Below are positions 1 to 8,844 of a stretch of DNA of 64,000 nucleotides, piece after piece. The position numbers and the translations under genes were made by a program. The DNA comes from Gordonia sp. UBA5067. Its GTDB lineage: Bacteria; Actinomycetota; Actinomycetes; Mycobacteriales; Mycobacteriaceae. The first letter of the stretch is position 1, and each line of letters begins with the position of its first letter. Under the pieces are notes generated by a model. The model ran no database searches. It saw only the letters and a list, made by a program, of their open reading frames with translations, and had not been told where the DNA came from. Where the stretch lies: NCBI RefSeq assembly GCF_002414845.1, contig NZ_DIAX01000045.1:13138-77137 (forward strand), given 5' to 3'.

Positions 1-1411
1 GCGGGAGCAGACCCTCAACCAGCTCCTCGTCGAGATGGACGGGTTCGGCGAGCGTTCCGGCGTCATCCTGATCGCCGCGACCAACCGGCCCGATATCCTC
101 GATCCGGCCCTCTTGCGCCCCGGGCGGTTCGACCGCCAGATTCCCGTGAGCAACCCGGACATGCGCGGCCGGGAGGCGATCTTGAAGGTGCACGCGCAGG
201 GCAAGCCGCTGGCGCCGGACGCCGACTTGGCCGGGCTGGCCAAGCGCACTCCGGGGATGTCGGGTGCGGACTTGGCGAACGTGATCAACGAGGCGGCACT
301 GCTCACCGCCCGGGAAAACCAGCTGGTGATCACTGCGGCAACGCTGGAGGAGGCCGTCGACCGCGTCGTCGGCGGGCCGCGTCGCAAGAGTCACATCATC
401 AGCGAGCACGAGAAGAAGGTCGTCGCCTACCACGAGGGTGGCCACACGCTGGCCGCGTGGGCGATGCCCGACCTTGACCCGATCTACAAGGTGACGATTC
501 TGGCCCGCGGTCGCACCGGCGGCCACGCGCTGGCCGTACCCGAGCAGGATAAGGACGTCCTGACCCGCTCGGAGATGATCGCGCGACTGGTCATGGCGAT
601 GGGTGGCCGTGCGGCCGAGGAACTCGTGTTTCGCGAGCCGACGACGGGTGCGTCGTCCGACATCGACCAAGCGACCAAGATCGCGCGCGCGATGGTGACC
701 GAGTACGGCATGAGTGCGAAGCTGGGCGCGGTCCGCTACGGCCAGGAACAGGGCGACCCGTTCATGGGCCGCTCGATGGGGGCGCAGGCGGACTACTCCG
801 ACGCGGTCGCCGCCGAGATCGACTCCGAGGTCCGCCGACTGATTGAGGCGGCGCACAACGAGGCGTGGGCCATCCTGGCCGAATACCGTGACACCCTCGA
901 CGTTCTCGCCAGCGAATTGCTCGAGAAGGAGACGCTGACCCGCAAGGATCTCGAGGAGATCTTCGACGGCGTCACCAAGCGCGACCGCATCTCCGACTTC
1001 AACGACTTCGGCGGCCGCACCCCCAGTGATAAGCCGCCGGTGAAGACTCCGGGCGAGATGGCGATCGAGCGGGGCGAGCCGTGGCCGCCCGAGCCCGATC
1101 CGGTTCCCTCGCCGGCCGGGGCCCGCCCTCCCATCGGCGCGCCCGCGTATCCGGCGGATACCGGCTATGCGCCGGTCCCGGGCACCGACTACGGCGCTCC
1201 GGCTGGCTGGTCGGCACCAGGGTGGCCGCCGGCCCCGCACAACCCGGGCCGACCGCAGGGAATCCCGGTCGCCCCCCCGAACGGCCAGCCGCCGGCATCC
1301 GGGCAGCCGCCGGCATCCGGGCAGCCGCCGGCATATGGGCAACCGCCGGCATACGGGCAACCGCCGACGGCGCCGGGATACGGGCCGGCGCCCGAGTCTG
1401 ATGAGCGCTGA
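1..1411 (+). CDS. ftsH: ATP-dependent zinc metalloprotease FtsH, C-terminal part (5' end outside window)
   Basis: Membrane-anchored AAA+ protease that extracts and degrades membrane and unstable cytosolic proteins. Only the part from late in the AAA module is present; the reading frame is open from the first base ([15 protein letters not shown]). Visible: the second region of homology with arginine fingers ([18 protein letters not shown]), the zinc site HEGGH at about 431-445, and the distal Asp ligand region ([13 protein letters not shown]). After the protease domain comes a tail of about 100 residues rich in Pro, Gly and Gln, containing five 18-bp units of the type [12 protein letters not shown]. 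Such a disordered tail is common in actinobacterial FtsH. The stop overlaps the folE start by 11 bp, so the folate genes are translated from the same message. Identity is certain; the N-terminal membrane segments cannot be seen. Confidence 0.97.
   Translation, partial: REQTLNQLLVEMDGFGERSGVILIAATNRPDILDPALLRPGRFDRQIPVSNPDMRGREAILKVHAQGKPLAPDADLAGLAKRTPGMSGADLANVINEAALLTARENQLVITAATLEEAVDRVVGGPRRKSHIISEHEKKVVAYHEGGHTLAAWAMPDLDPIYKVTILARGRTGGHALAVPEQDKDVLTRSEMIARLVMAMGGRAAEELVFREPTTGASSDIDQATKIARAMVTEYGMSAKLGAVRYGQEQGDPFMGRSMGAQADYSDAVAAEIDSEVRRLIEAAHNEAWAILAEYRDTLDVLASELLEKETLTRKDLEEIFDGVTKRDRISDFNDFGGRTPSDKPPVKTPGEMAIERGEPWPPEPDPVPSPAGARPPIGAPAYPADTGYAPVPGTDYGAPAGWSAPGWPPAPHNPGRPQGIPVAPPNGQPPASGQPPASGQPPAYGQPPAYGQPPTAPGYGPAPESDER
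1283..1372 (+). repeat. 18-bp in-frame tandem repeat in the ftsH tail, 5 units
   Basis: Five consecutive 18-bp units start at 1283, 1301, 1319, 1337 and 1355. Each encodes Gly-Gln-Pro-Pro-Ala/Thr followed by Ser, Tyr or Ala. The first three are nearly identical (gggcagccgccggcatcc type); the last two carry caa for cag. The unit length is a multiple of three, so copy number can change without a frameshift. Confidence 0.9.
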
Positions 1412-2012
1412 GGGCATTCCCGGCGCCCCGGCCGGGGTGTGCGCCGGACGATTCGACCAGGCGCGCGCCGAGGCGGCCGTGCGCGAGCTGCTGATCGCGA
1501 TCGGTGAGGACCCCGACCGGGAGGGGCTGCGCCGGACGCCGACCCGCGTCGCGAACGCGTACCGAGAGGTATTCGCCGGTCTCTACACCGATCCCGGCGC
1601 GGTACTCGAGACGACCTTCGACGAGAACCACGAGGAACTCGTCCTGGTCAAGGACATCCCGCTGTACTCGACGTGCGAACACCACCTCGTCGCCTTCCAC
1701 GGGGTCGCCCATGTCGGCTACATTCCGGGGGCATCCGGACGCGTGACTGGCCTGTCGAAGCTGGCGCGCGTCGTTGACCTCTACGCCAAGCGGCCGCAGG
1801 TGCAGGAGCGGCTGACCAGCCAGATCGCCGACGCGGTCATGGTCAAACTCGATCCGCGGGGAGTCATCGTCGTGATCGAGGCCGAGCATCTGTGCATGGC
1901 CATGCGAGGTATCCGCAAGCCCGGGGCGAGCACCACCACCTCGGCCGTGCGCGGCATCTTCAAGACCAACGCGGTGTCGCGCAGCGAGGCCCTGCAACTG
2001 ATAGCCCGCTGA
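1401..2012 (+). CDS. folE: GTP cyclohydrolase I
   Basis: Converts GTP to 7,8-dihydroneopterin triphosphate, the first step of folate synthesis; cytosolic homodecamer. The 203-residue product has the zinc-binding CEHHL motif with the following HVGYIP strand, the [21 protein letters not shown](V)QERLT segment, and the second cysteine in the EHLCMAMRG motif, all diagnostic of type IA enzymes. ATG 1401 is chosen because it gives the normal N-terminus (MSAEGIPG) and lies in the ftsH stop region, overlapping it by 11 bp; an in-frame upstream extension would read through the ftsH proline tail and is not credible. First gene of folE-folP-folB-folK, all overlapping or separated by 1 bp. Confidence 0.97.
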   Translation: MSAEGIPGAPAGVCAGRFDQARAEAAVRELLIAIGEDPDREGLRRTPTRVANAYREVFAGLYTDPGAVLETTFDENHEELVLVKDIPLYSTCEHHLVAFHGVAHVGYIPGASGRVTGLSKLARVVDLYAKRPQVQERLTSQIADAVMVKLDPRGVIVVIEAEHLCMAMRGIRKPGASTTTSAVRGIFKTNAVSRSEALQLIAR

Positions 2013-2013
2013 C

Positions 2014-2895
2014 GTGGTGGACGGGGCCGGCGTGAAGATCCTGGGAGTGGTCAACGTGACCGCCGACTCGTTCTCCGATGGTGGCCGGTACCTGGACCTC
2101 GATGCCGCGCTGGCGCACGCCCGGGCCCTGCACGCCGACGGCGCCGACATCATCGATGTCGGGGGCGAGTCCACCCGGCCGGGCGCGCACCGGGTCGACG
2201 AGGCGGTGGAGGCGCGGCGAGTCGTGCCGCTCGTCGCCGCGCTGGCCGCCGACGGCATCGATGTCTCCGTCGACACCATGCGCGCGGGGGTGGCGGCGGC
2301 GGCGATCGAGGCGGGCGCGAGCTTTGTCAACGACGTGTCCGGGGGACGTGCCGACCGGCGGATGGCCGAGGTGGTCGCCGACTCGGGGCTGCCCTGGATC
2401 CTCATGCACTGGCGCCCGTTGACCGAGCGCGCCGGGTCGGGGCCGTATGGACCGGAGGACTTCACCCATCGCGCCGGGCAACCCAGCGCCTACCGCGACG
2501 TCGTCGGCGAGGTCAGTGGCGAGTTACTCGCCCAAGTCGATGCGGCCGTCGCGGCGGGCGTCGACCCGGATCGGCTGATCCTCGACCCCGGGCTTGGCTT
2601 CGCCAAGGGCGCCGAACACAATTGGGGCCTCCTGCGCGGCCTGCCGACGCTGGTCGGACTGGGCTTTCCGGTCCTCGTGGGGGCATCCCGCAAGAGGTTC
2701 CTGGGATCGTTGCTCGCCGCCGACGGCGTCGCCCGCCCCCCGGCGGGGCGGGAAGTGGCCACGGCAGCGGTATCGGCGCTGGCCGCCGCAGCGGGGGTGT
2801 GGGGCGTGCGGGTGCACGACGCGGCCGCGAGTCGGGACGCAATCGCGGTCGCGCAAGCATGGGCCGGCCGGACGACAGGAGAGATCGGTGGCTGA
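2014..2895 (+). CDS. folP: Dihydropteroate synthase
   Basis: Condenses 6-hydroxymethyl-7,8-dihydropterin pyrophosphate with p-aminobenzoate; the sulfonamide target. The 293-residue protein carries the signature [18 protein letters not shown] near residue 10, the [11 protein letters not shown] loop near residue 48, a FVNDVSGG strand, and the GASRKRFLG pterin/PABA-site helix near residue 227. It starts at GTG 2014, one base after the folE stop; a second GTG at 2032 is possible. Length and motifs match the functional folP1 type rather than the folP2 paralogue. Translationally coupled to folE and overlaps folB by 8 bp. Confidence 0.96.
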   Translation: MVDGAGVKILGVVNVTADSFSDGGRYLDLDAALAHARALHADGADIIDVGGESTRPGAHRVDEAVEARRVVPLVAALAADGIDVSVDTMRAGVAAAAIEAGASFVNDVSGGRADRRMAEVVADSGLPWILMHWRPLTERAGSGPYGPEDFTHRAGQPSAYRDVVGEVSGELLAQVDAAVAAGVDPDRLILDPGLGFAKGAEHNWGLLRGLPTLVGLGFPVLVGASRKRFLGSLLAADGVARPPAGREVATAAVSALAAAAGVWGVRVHDAAASRDAIAVAQAWAGRTTGEIGG

Positions 2896-3274
2896 TCGAA
2901 TCGAGTTGCGGGGGCTGACCGTCCGCGGACACCACGGTGTGTTCGACCATGAGCGCCGCGACGGCCAAGACTTCATCGTCGACGTGTCCGTGTGGCTGGA
3001 CCTGTCGGTCGCCGCCGACTCCGATAACCTCGCCGACACCCTCGACTACGGCGAACTCGCGCAACTCGTACACGACATCGTCGCCGGTGAACCGCACAAC
3101 CTGATCGAGAAAGTCGGGGCCGACATCGCCGAGGCCGTCATGGCCGATGACCGACTGCATGCCGTCGAGGTCACCGTGCACAAGCCGTCGGCGCCGATCC
3201 CGCTGTCGTTCGCCGACGTCGCAGTCGTGACCCGTCGCTCGCGAAAGACGCTGCTCGCCCGGGGGCGGCCATGA
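2888..3274 (+). CDS. folB: Dihydroneopterin aldolase
   Basis: Cleaves 7,8-dihydroneopterin to 6-hydroxymethyl-7,8-dihydropterin and glycolaldehyde. The 128-residue product is normal size for the family. It shows [16 protein letters not shown] at the N-terminus, the [11 protein letters not shown] strand, the [11 protein letters not shown] helix start, [14 protein letters not shown], and the [12 protein letters not shown] strand with the conserved Lys. GTG 2888 lies inside the end of folP (8-bp overlap), and the stop overlaps the folK ATG in an ATGA junction. The order folB then folK matches M. tuberculosis Rv3607c-Rv3606c. Confidence 0.95.
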   Translation: MADRIELRGLTVRGHHGVFDHERRDGQDFIVDVSVWLDLSVAADSDNLADTLDYGELAQLVHDIVAGEPHNLIEKVGADIAEAVMADDRLHAVEVTVHKPSAPIPLSFADVAVVTRRSRKTLLARGRP

Positions 3275-3816
3275 CAACGGCGATCCTGTCGGTCGGGTCG
3301 AACGTCGGCGACCGGCTGGCTCACCTGGCCGTGGTCGTCGGGGGCTTCACCGCGCCCGGCGACCACGTCGTCGCGATCTCCCCGGTGTATGTCACGCCAC
3401 CGTGGGGTGGAGTCGAGCAGGACGACTTCTACAACATCGCCATGATCGTGACGGGCCGCCGTGACGGATCGTCCTGGCTGCGCCGCGGAGCCGAGTTGGA
3501 GGCAGCGGCCGACCGTCGCCGCGACGTCCACTGGGGGCCGCGCACCCTGGACGTGGATGTGATCGCGGTGCGCGACGACAGCGGTCGGCCGGTGTTTCGC
3601 GCGACCGATGAATTGACGCTGCCGCACCCGCGCGCACACGAGCGCGGATTCGTCCTGATCCCGTGGCTGGCCATCGACCCCACCGCGGTACTCGACCTGC
3701 CCGACGGCTCGTCGCCGGCTGTTGCCGACCTTATCGCGGCCCTCAACCCGGCCGAACGGTCCGGCATCGAGACACTCGGTGCCGAACCGCCGTGGCGCCT
3801 CGGGGCCGTCCGATGA
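3271..3816 (+). CDS. folK: 2-amino-4-hydroxy-6-hydroxymethyldihydropteridine pyrophosphokinase
   Basis: Transfers pyrophosphate from ATP to 6-hydroxymethyl-7,8-dihydropterin, producing the FolP substrate. The 181-residue product has the N-terminal [14 protein letters not shown], the [11 protein letters not shown] loop, [10 protein letters not shown], the catalytic [11 protein letters not shown] motif near residue 95 that holds the magnesium-binding Asp pair, and [19 protein letters not shown] 3271 overlaps the folB stop (ATGA) and the stop overlaps the next gene's ATG the same way, so it is one translationally coupled unit. Confidence 0.95.
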   Translation: MTTAILSVGSNVGDRLAHLAVVVGGFTAPGDHVVAISPVYVTPPWGGVEQDDFYNIAMIVTGRRDGSSWLRRGAELEAAADRRRDVHWGPRTLDVDVIAVRDDSGRPVFRATDELTLPHPRAHERGFVLIPWLAIDPTAVLDLPDGSSPAVADLIAALNPAERSGIETLGAEPPWRLGAVR

Positions 3817-4343
3817 CCGCCACCCGACCGCCCAATCGCCGCGACGATGCCGACGGGCGTCTGGGTCCGACGCGAGTCCGCGACCTGGCGTGGATCACTC
3901 TCGCCGCAGCGATCCTCGCGTGGGTATTCGTCTCCTACAATTTCGGCGACCTGCCGACGATCGCCTGGTACACCAGCGCCGCACTGCTGGTCCTGGCGGT
4001 GCTCGAGGCGATCGCCGGCTTCGCGGTCCGGCGGCGCGTCACCGATAACGAAGTCGGTCAGGACCGTGAGCAACTGCATCCGGTAACCGTGGCCCGCCTC
4101 GTCGCCCTGGCGAAGGCGTCGGCGATCCTGGGCGCGGTCGCGGCCGGCGCCTGGGGTGCCATCGCCCTCTACCTATTCCGTCTGCAGGACGTGGCCAGTG
4201 CCAATGCCAGCAAGCCGGGAACCGTCATCGGAACCCTCGGCGGAGTCACCCTCGTCGTCGCCGCACTGTGGCTCGAACACTCCTGCAAGACACCCGATGA
4301 CCCGACCGAGGACGGCCAGGCGGCCAACGCCGACGCCGCCTGA
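3813..4343 (+). CDS. DUF3180 membrane protein
   Basis: Homologue of M. tuberculosis Rv3605c, a DUF3180 protein always found directly after folK in mycobacteria and relatives. The 176-residue product has a charged N-terminus and four hydrophobic segments: roughly residues 27-45, 50-70, 95-117 and 132-150. The loop between segments 2 and 3 is charged. Function is unknown; conserved position suggests a link to folate genes or simply a shared promoter. ATG 3813 is set by the ATGA overlap with folK; longer in-frame starts would run through folK. Confidence 0.85.
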   Translation: MTATRPPNRRDDADGRLGPTRVRDLAWITLAAAILAWVFVSYNFGDLPTIAWYTSAALLVLAVLEAIAGFAVRRRVTDNEVGQDREQLHPVTVARLVALAKASAILGAVAAGAWGAIALYLFRLQDVASANASKPGTVIGTLGGVTLVVAALWLEHSCKTPDDPTEDGQAANADAA

Positions 4344-4382
4344 ACCGATGGGTGCGAATTCTCGAAATGTGACGCTCCGGTG

Positions 4383-4388
4383 TAGGTT
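4383..4388 (+). promoter_or_regulatory. Candidate -10 box (TAGGTT) for the DUF6779 gene
   Basis: TAGGTT fits the actinobacterial TANNNT -10 and lies 5 bp before the GTG at 4394, so transcription could begin at or just after that GTG and give a leaderless message. The downstream ATG at 4427 is the alternative start. No convincing -35 element is visible. Confidence 0.4.
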
Positions 4389-4426
4389 GACCCGTGATCG
4401 TACGAGAGACGGGTAAGTTCACGACT

Positions 4427-5470
4427 ATGGCGACCTCCACGAGTCGTTCGACTGATAAGCGCACTGCGTCAGCTCAGCGAACTGCGTCCGCGCAGCGCGC
4501 TGCGGGCCAGTGGCTCCTTGGCCTCTTGATCGTCCTCGCGCTCGTCGCGAGCGTCATGATGGTCTGGAGTGACCAGTTGTCGATCAACGCCTCGGTCGCG
4601 GTGATCGCCGCGTTGTGGGCGGCGGTGCTCGGGGCGATCGGCGTCACCCGCTTCCGGCGTCAAGCAGAGGTCGCCGAGGCGAAGAGCCATGACATGCGAC
4701 TGGTGTACGAACTCCAGCTGGAGCGCGAGATCGCCGCCCGCGGACAGTACGAAGCCGACATCGAGGCCCAGATCCGTCGGGATATCGCTGCCGGGGCGAG
4801 TGACGACCTGCGTGAGCTGCAAGCGCAGATTGCGGCGCTTCGCATCAGCCTCGAAACGATGATGGGCCACGAGTTGCCCGATGATCGGGTCGCGCTGCCG
4901 AATGAGCGCCTCCGCGAGCTGTCCTCGGCGTTGTCGAGTTACACCGGTGACGACAGCCTGTTGGCCGCCACGGACTTCGCCTCGACCGCGCCGCCGGCCG
5001 CAGATGGCCGGCATTTCCCGCCGCAGGGAGGCCGGGACGATCTCACCGAGATCATCCCCGTCGTCGAAGATGACGCCACGACCTACGTGAGTCCCTTTGG
5101 CGGGACGACGTACACGGTTCCGGTTGACGCCGAGAGCTACACGATTCCGGCGACCGACCAGACCTACGATCCGCCTGCCGTCGAGGAGACGTACACGGCG
5201 GCCTGGACCGGCGCGCAGGCGTACACGGCCGGCGATTACCACGCCAACCAGTCGACGGCCGGCCGCCCCGAAGCCGACGGGGAGAATCCCACCGTCGCAT
5301 GGGTGACACCGTCCTCGACGGCGGAGTCCGCCGTGGAGACCGGTGGCCGCCGCCGTGCCGAGGGGCAGCACGAGTCGGGAGTCTCGGCGGCAGATCTGCT
5401 CAATCAGCTCCGGGGTAGCCGATCGGTGAGAACCCCGGCTATCGCGGGTGAAGCCGATCACACCGCGTAG
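4427..5470 (+). CDS. DUF6779 (Rv3604c-like) membrane protein with coiled coil
   Basis: Corresponds by position and layout to M. tuberculosis Rv3604c. From ATG 4427 the product has 347 residues: a short basic N-terminus, two transmembrane segments at about residues 26-46 and 50-70, then a charged helical stretch (residues 78-140, heptad-like, SHDMRLVYELQLEREIAARG) consistent with a coiled coil, then a long low-complexity tail with repeated Tyr-Thr-x-Pro-type blocks. GTG 4394 adds 11 residues and would be leaderless behind TAGGTT. Function unknown; likely cytoplasmic-facing envelope protein. Tail composition is divergent even within the family. Confidence 0.75.
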   Translation: MATSTSRSTDKRTASAQRTASAQRAAGQWLLGLLIVLALVASVMMVWSDQLSINASVAVIAALWAAVLGAIGVTRFRRQAEVAEAKSHDMRLVYELQLEREIAARGQYEADIEAQIRRDIAAGASDDLRELQAQIAALRISLETMMGHELPDDRVALPNERLRELSSALSSYTGDDSLLAATDFASTAPPAADGRHFPPQGGRDDLTEIIPVVEDDATTYVSPFGGTTYTVPVDAESYTIPATDQTYDPPAVEETYTAAWTGAQAYTAGDYHANQSTAGRPEADGENPTVAWVTPSSTAESAVETGGRRRAEGQHESGVSAADLLNQLRGSRSVRTPAIAGEADHTA

Positions 5471-5488
5471 CCACCGCTGACGCGGTGG
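5471..5488 (+). terminator. GC-rich hairpin directly after the DUF6779 stop
   Basis: A perfect 7-bp stem (ccaccgc / gcggtgg) with a 4-nt loop begins one base after the TAG stop. No T tract follows, as is usual in actinobacteria, so termination is plausible but not proven. It separates the folate operon from the DUF2520-pan operon. Confidence 0.5.
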
Positions 5489-5491
5489 CAC

Positions 5492-5497
5492 TATCCT
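5492..5497 (+). promoter_or_regulatory. Candidate -10 box (TATCCT) for the DUF2520-panC-panD-coaX operon
   Basis: TATCCT fits TANNNT, lies just after the hairpin, and would give a 5' leader of about 60 nt with GGAGG upstream of GTG 5563. Confidence 0.35.
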
Positions 5498-5562
5498 CGA
5501 GCACGTAAACGTCTGGTACCCGCCGCTGGTGGTGGGACTGGAACGAAACTGGAGGATCCGCG

Positions 5563-6513
5563 GTGACCGATTCACCGATGATTGGTATTGCCGACCCGCT
5601 CCCCGCGCCGGCCCGGCTGGCCGTGGGCGTCATTTCCGCCGGTCGCGTCGGCACCGCGCTGGCCCAAGCCCTCGAAGCGGTCGGCCACGTCGTCGGTGCC
5701 GCACTCGCCCGATCGCCGGAGTCCCGCGCGCGCGTCACCCGCCAACTGCCCGATACCGAGATCTTCGATAGTCCCGGTGCGGTCGCGGCCCGCGCCGAAC
5801 TGCTCATCCTCGCTGTTCCCGACGACGTGCTGCCCGCGGTCATCGGGGAGCTCGCCGACGGCGGGCACGCGCGTCCGGGCACTATCGTGGCCCACGTCGC
5901 CGGTGCCCACGGAACCGGCATTCTCGCGCCGCTGACCGCCCACGGGGCGCTGGGGCTGGCAATCCATCCGGCGATGACCTTCGTGGGCGGGCCGCCGGAC
6001 GCCGAGCGGATGCGCTCGGCCTGTTTCGCGGTCACCGCCGACGACGAGATCGGCCACGCCGTCGGCGCGTCGCTCGTCTACGAGATGGGCGGCCATCCGG
6101 TCCGGATCGCCGAGGCCGACCGCACCCTCTACCACGCCGCACTCGCACACGGGGCCAACCATCTCGTCGCATTGATCAGCGACGCCGCCACGGTGCTCAG
6201 ATCGGTGATCGAGCGTGCCGACCCCGAGGGCACCGCCGCGCCGCTGCGATCGGCGCAGGAGGTACTGGCCCCGCTGGTGACCGCAGCCCTCGGTAATGTG
6301 CTCGACCTCGGTCCGTCGGCCCTCACCGGACCGGTGGCGCGCGGGGACGCCGCTGCCGTTGCCGCACATCTGGCCGCACTGCGCGAATGGGGTGCGACGG
6401 CACCGCCGGCCGACGCCACGATCGTGGACTCCTATCTGGTGCAGGCCCGCCGCGCCGCCGCGCACGCCGGCCCGGCACCGTCGCTGGACCGGGTCCTCGG
6501 GGAGGCATCGTGA
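5563..6513 (+). CDS. DUF2520 Rossmann-fold oxidoreductase
   Basis: Homologue of M. tuberculosis Rv3603c, annotated as a Rossmann-fold/DUF2520 protein and always upstream of panC. The 316-residue product has an N-terminal NAD(P)-binding fold beginning [17 protein letters not shown] near residue 20, [16 protein letters not shown] at about 85, and a C-terminal helical DUF2520 domain with HPAMTFVG and [10 protein letters not shown]. Its place beside panC suggests it may supply ketopantoate reductase (PanE-like) activity, but this is inference. GTG 5563 is preceded by GGAGG at 5551-5555. Its stop overlaps the panC start. Confidence 0.85.
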   Translation: MTDSPMIGIADPLPAPARLAVGVISAGRVGTALAQALEAVGHVVGAALARSPESRARVTRQLPDTEIFDSPGAVAARAELLILAVPDDVLPAVIGELADGGHARPGTIVAHVAGAHGTGILAPLTAHGALGLAIHPAMTFVGGPPDAERMRSACFAVTADDEIGHAVGASLVYEMGGHPVRIAEADRTLYHAALAHGANHLVALISDAATVLRSVIERADPEGTAAPLRSAQEVLAPLVTAALGNVLDLGPSALTGPVARGDAAAVAAHLAALREWGATAPPADATIVDSYLVQARRAAAHAGPAPSLDRVLGEAS

Positions 6514-7439
6514 CCGCAACCGATCGGGCCTTCGCACCGGGCGAACTGACCGTGCACCGCGACCCCGCAGTGATGAGTCAGGTGACCGCGGCGCTGCGCG
6601 GCACCGGTCGTCGCGTGGTGTTGGTGCCAACGATGGGCGCGTTGCACGACGGCCATCTGACCCTGGTCCGAGAGGCGCGCAAAGCCGGCAACACCACCGT
6701 CGTCGTGTCGATCTACGTGAATCCGCTGCAGTTCGGGGCGAATGAGGACCTCGACGCCTACCCGCGCACATTCGACGAGGACTGTGCGAAGCTGCGCGCC
6801 GCCGGCGTCGAGTTGGTATTCGCCCCCACCGATACCCAGATGTACCCGAACGGGCGCCGGACCACGGTTCATCCCGGCCCCGTGGGGGAGATCCTGGAAG
6901 GGCGGTCGCGCCCGACCCACTTCGCCGGGATGCTCACCGTCGTCGCCAAGCTGCTCTCGATCGTCCGGCCGCACGCCGCGTTTTTCGGAGAGAAGGACTA
7001 TCAGCAGCTTGTGCTGATCGCACAGATGGTTACCGACCTGAACCTGGGCATCGAGATCGTCGGTGTTCCGACGGTGCGCGAGCCCGACGGTCTCGCCCTC
7101 TCCTCCCGTAACCGCTACCTCGATTCCCGCCAGCGCGAACTCGCCACCACCTTGTCGGCGGCGCTGACCGCCGGATCACATGCCGGACCAGGTGGGCCGC
7201 AGGAGGTGCTGGCCGTGACCCGCGCCGTTCTCGACGCCTGCCCCGAGCTCGTCGTGGATTATCTCGAGTTGCGCGGCCGCGACCTCGGACCGCCCCCCGA
7301 CACCGGCGACGGGCGTCTGCTCGTCGCCGCGCGGCTCGGCTCGACGCGACTGATCGACAACGTCGGCGTCGCAATCGGGATGCCGCGCGCCGAATCACCT
7401 TCCGTCCCCGACCACGCCGACCATCCCAGAGGGAGCTGA
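6510..7439 (+). CDS. panC: Pantothenate synthetase
   Basis: ATP-dependent condensation of pantoate and beta-alanine to pantothenate. The 309-residue product has [15 protein letters not shown] (the HIGH-like signature), [16 protein letters not shown]-like [39 protein letters not shown] and [11 protein letters not shown] (KMSKS equivalent). GTG 6510 overlaps the upstream stop in a GTGA junction; the predicted N-terminus is about 20 residues longer than in E. coli, as in mycobacterial PanC. Followed after 1 bp by panD. Confidence 0.95.
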   Translation: MTATDRAFAPGELTVHRDPAVMSQVTAALRGTGRRVVLVPTMGALHDGHLTLVREARKAGNTTVVVSIYVNPLQFGANEDLDAYPRTFDEDCAKLRAAGVELVFAPTDTQMYPNGRRTTVHPGPVGEILEGRSRPTHFAGMLTVVAKLLSIVRPHAAFFGEKDYQQLVLIAQMVTDLNLGIEIVGVPTVREPDGLALSSRNRYLDSRQRELATTLSAALTAGSHAGPGGPQEVLAVTRAVLDACPELVVDYLELRGRDLGPPPDTGDGRLLVAARLGSTRLIDNVGVAIGMPRAESPSVPDHADHPRGS

Positions 7440-7440
7440 C

Positions 7441-7890
7441 ATGTTCCGCACCATGATGAAGTCCAAGATCCACCGGGCGACGGTGACGCAGGCCGACCTG
7501 CACTACGTCGGCTCGGTGACGATCGACGCCGACCTGCTCGACGCCGCCGATCTACTCGAGGGCGAGCAGGTGTGCATCGTCGACATCAACAACGGCAATC
7601 GACTCGAAACCTATGTGATCGCCGGTGAGCGAGGCAGTGGTGTCATCGGGATCAACGGCGCTGCCGCCCACCTCGTCCACCCGGGCGACCTAGTGATCAT
7701 CATCGCCTACGGGATGCTGAGCCCAGCTGAACTGGCCGACTACTCGCCGGCCGTCGTGTTTGTCGACGACCACAACTGCGTGCTCACCGAAGGCAGTGAC
7801 CCGGCCGATGTCCCCGCCGGATCTGGTCTGAAGGATCCGCGCGGGCGCGCCGGTGCCGTTGTCGACGACCTCATTGCGTCGCTGGCCTGA
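7441..7890 (+). CDS. panD: Aspartate 1-decarboxylase precursor
   Basis: Pyruvoyl enzyme making beta-alanine from aspartate for pantothenate. The 149-residue proenzyme contains the self-cleavage site YVGS with Gly24-Ser25, giving the pyruvoyl cap on the alpha chain; upstream [15 protein letters not shown] and downstream [11 protein letters not shown] (active-site Arg) and [13 protein letters not shown] are typical. The C-terminal tail of about 30 residues is longer than in E. coli, as in mycobacteria, where this tail affects PanD degradation. Overlaps coaX by 1 bp (TGATG). Confidence 0.96.
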   Translation: MFRTMMKSKIHRATVTQADLHYVGSVTIDADLLDAADLLEGEQVCIVDINNGNRLETYVIAGERGSGVIGINGAAAHLVHPGDLVIIIAYGMLSPAELADYSPAVVFVDDHNCVLTEGSDPADVPAGSGLKDPRGRAGAVVDDLIASLA

Positions 7891-8708
7891 TGCTGCTCAC
7901 CGCAGCCGTCGGCAACACCAACATCCACCTGGGGGTATTCGCCGGTTCGGCCGAGCATGCGCGCCTGGTCCGCGACTGGCGCATCCACACCGACCCGAAC
8001 CTGACCGCCGACGAACTCGAACTGCTCATTCGCGGACTGCTCGAAGCCGACCTGGATCAGGTCACCTCCGTTGCCGCCCTCTCGACCGTGCCGTCGCTGC
8101 TGCGAGAGTTGCGGGTGATGGTCGACAAATACTTCGGCGCCGGGCCCCATGTCTTGCTGGAGCCGGGCGTGCGGACCGGGGTGCCGCTGCTGGTGGACAA
8201 CCCCAAGGAGGTCGGCACCGACCGGGTTGCCAATGCGGTCGCGGTCAGCGGATCCTTTCCGGGTTCGCCGTGCATCATTGTCGCCTTCGGCACGGCCACC
8301 GTCGTCGACGCGGTGTCGGCCAAGGGCGAGTTCCTCGGCGGCGCGATTGCGCCGGGGGTGAACCTGGCCGTCGATGCGCTGAGTGAACACACCGTCACCG
8401 TGCGCCGCGTCGAGCTGCGCCCACCGCGCGGCGTGCTCGGAAAAAATACGGTCGAGGCGCTGCAGTCCGGGATCCTGTACGGGTTCGCCGGGCAGGTCGA
8501 CGGGCTGGTCGACCGCATCCGCGACGAGGTGGACGGCTTCGGTGGCGACGACGTGCGGGTCGTCGCCACCGGTCACGCGGCCCCGCTGATGCTCGGCGAG
8601 TGCGAGACGATCACCGACCATCACGCCCACCTCACTCTCGACGGGCTGCGGCGGGTGCACGAGCGGGTAAGTCAATCAGTGCGGTTCCCGCCGACCGCTC
8701 GTCGGTGA
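7890..8708 (+). CDS. coaX: Type III pantothenate kinase homologue, two catalytic Asp residues lost
   Basis: Homologue of CoaX, the ASKHA-fold type III pantothenate kinase, in the same place as Rv3600c. Fold and most motifs are kept: EPGVRTGVPLLVDNPKEVGTDR, GEFLGGAIAPGV, GKNTVEALQSGILYGFAG. But the first motif reads AAVGNTN where active enzymes have DxGNT (Ala6 for Asp), and the second phosphate motif reads IIVAFGTATVVD where active enzymes have VDFGTAT (Ala132 for Asp). Asp111 in GTDR remains. Characterised type III enzymes use three aspartates, so this protein is probably catalytically weak or dead. It is full length (272 residues) with no frameshift, so a non-catalytic role or relaxed selection are both possible; a type I CoaA elsewhere would supply CoA. 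Confidence 0.88.
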   Translation: MLLTAAVGNTNIHLGVFAGSAEHARLVRDWRIHTDPNLTADELELLIRGLLEADLDQVTSVAALSTVPSLLRELRVMVDKYFGAGPHVLLEPGVRTGVPLLVDNPKEVGTDRVANAVAVSGSFPGSPCIIVAFGTATVVDAVSAKGEFLGGAIAPGVNLAVDALSEHTVTVRRVELRPPRGVLGKNTVEALQSGILYGFAGQVDGLVDRIRDEVDGFGGDDVRVVATGHAAPLMLGECETITDHHAHLTLDGLRRVHERVSQSVRFPPTARR

Positions 8709-8717
8709 CACTGTCCC

Positions 8718-8775
8718 GCAGCGTGATTGTGATCGTGCAGCGTCGATCGGCGCTGCATCGTCATAATCACGCTGC
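8718..8775. repeat. Long imperfect inverted repeat between coaX and the lectin gene
   Basis: Two 25-base arms (8718-8742 and 8751-8775) are reverse complements at 21 of 25 positions and flank an 8-base loop (tcgatcgg). Both arms end in GCAGCG. It lies 9 bp after the coaX stop and probably ends coaX transcripts; the shared sub-motif gtgatt/aatcac could also be a protein site. Confidence 0.6.
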
Positions 8776-8800
8776 GCGACTCGGGCGGCCGATAACAAGC

Positions 8801-8828
8801 GAGCCCCGCACCTGGTGGTGCGGGGCTC
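8801..8828 (-). terminator. Terminator hairpin for the lectin/LysM gene
   Basis: A perfect 12-bp GC-rich stem (gagccccgcacc / ggtgcggggctc) with loop tggt ends 16 bp downstream of the lectin gene's stop codon. It is the strongest simple terminator-like hairpin in the first 10 kb. Confidence 0.75.
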
Positions 8829-8844
8829 GTCGTCGAACTGTCCC

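Noticed and set aside
35-37. ATG 35 as the start of ftsH
   Set aside because: The frame is open to the first base and encodes conserved FtsH sequence before it, so the gene is truncated by the window edge.
1283-1372. Possible CRISPR-like array in the ftsH tail
   Set aside because: Units are contiguous 18-bp coding repeats with no spacers.
999-2465. Long minus-strand open frames antisense to ftsH-folE-folP (and similar ones throughout)
   Set aside because: Composition is Arg/Pro/Ala-rich with no family match, and the opposite strand carries clear genes; long antisense frames are expected at this GC content.
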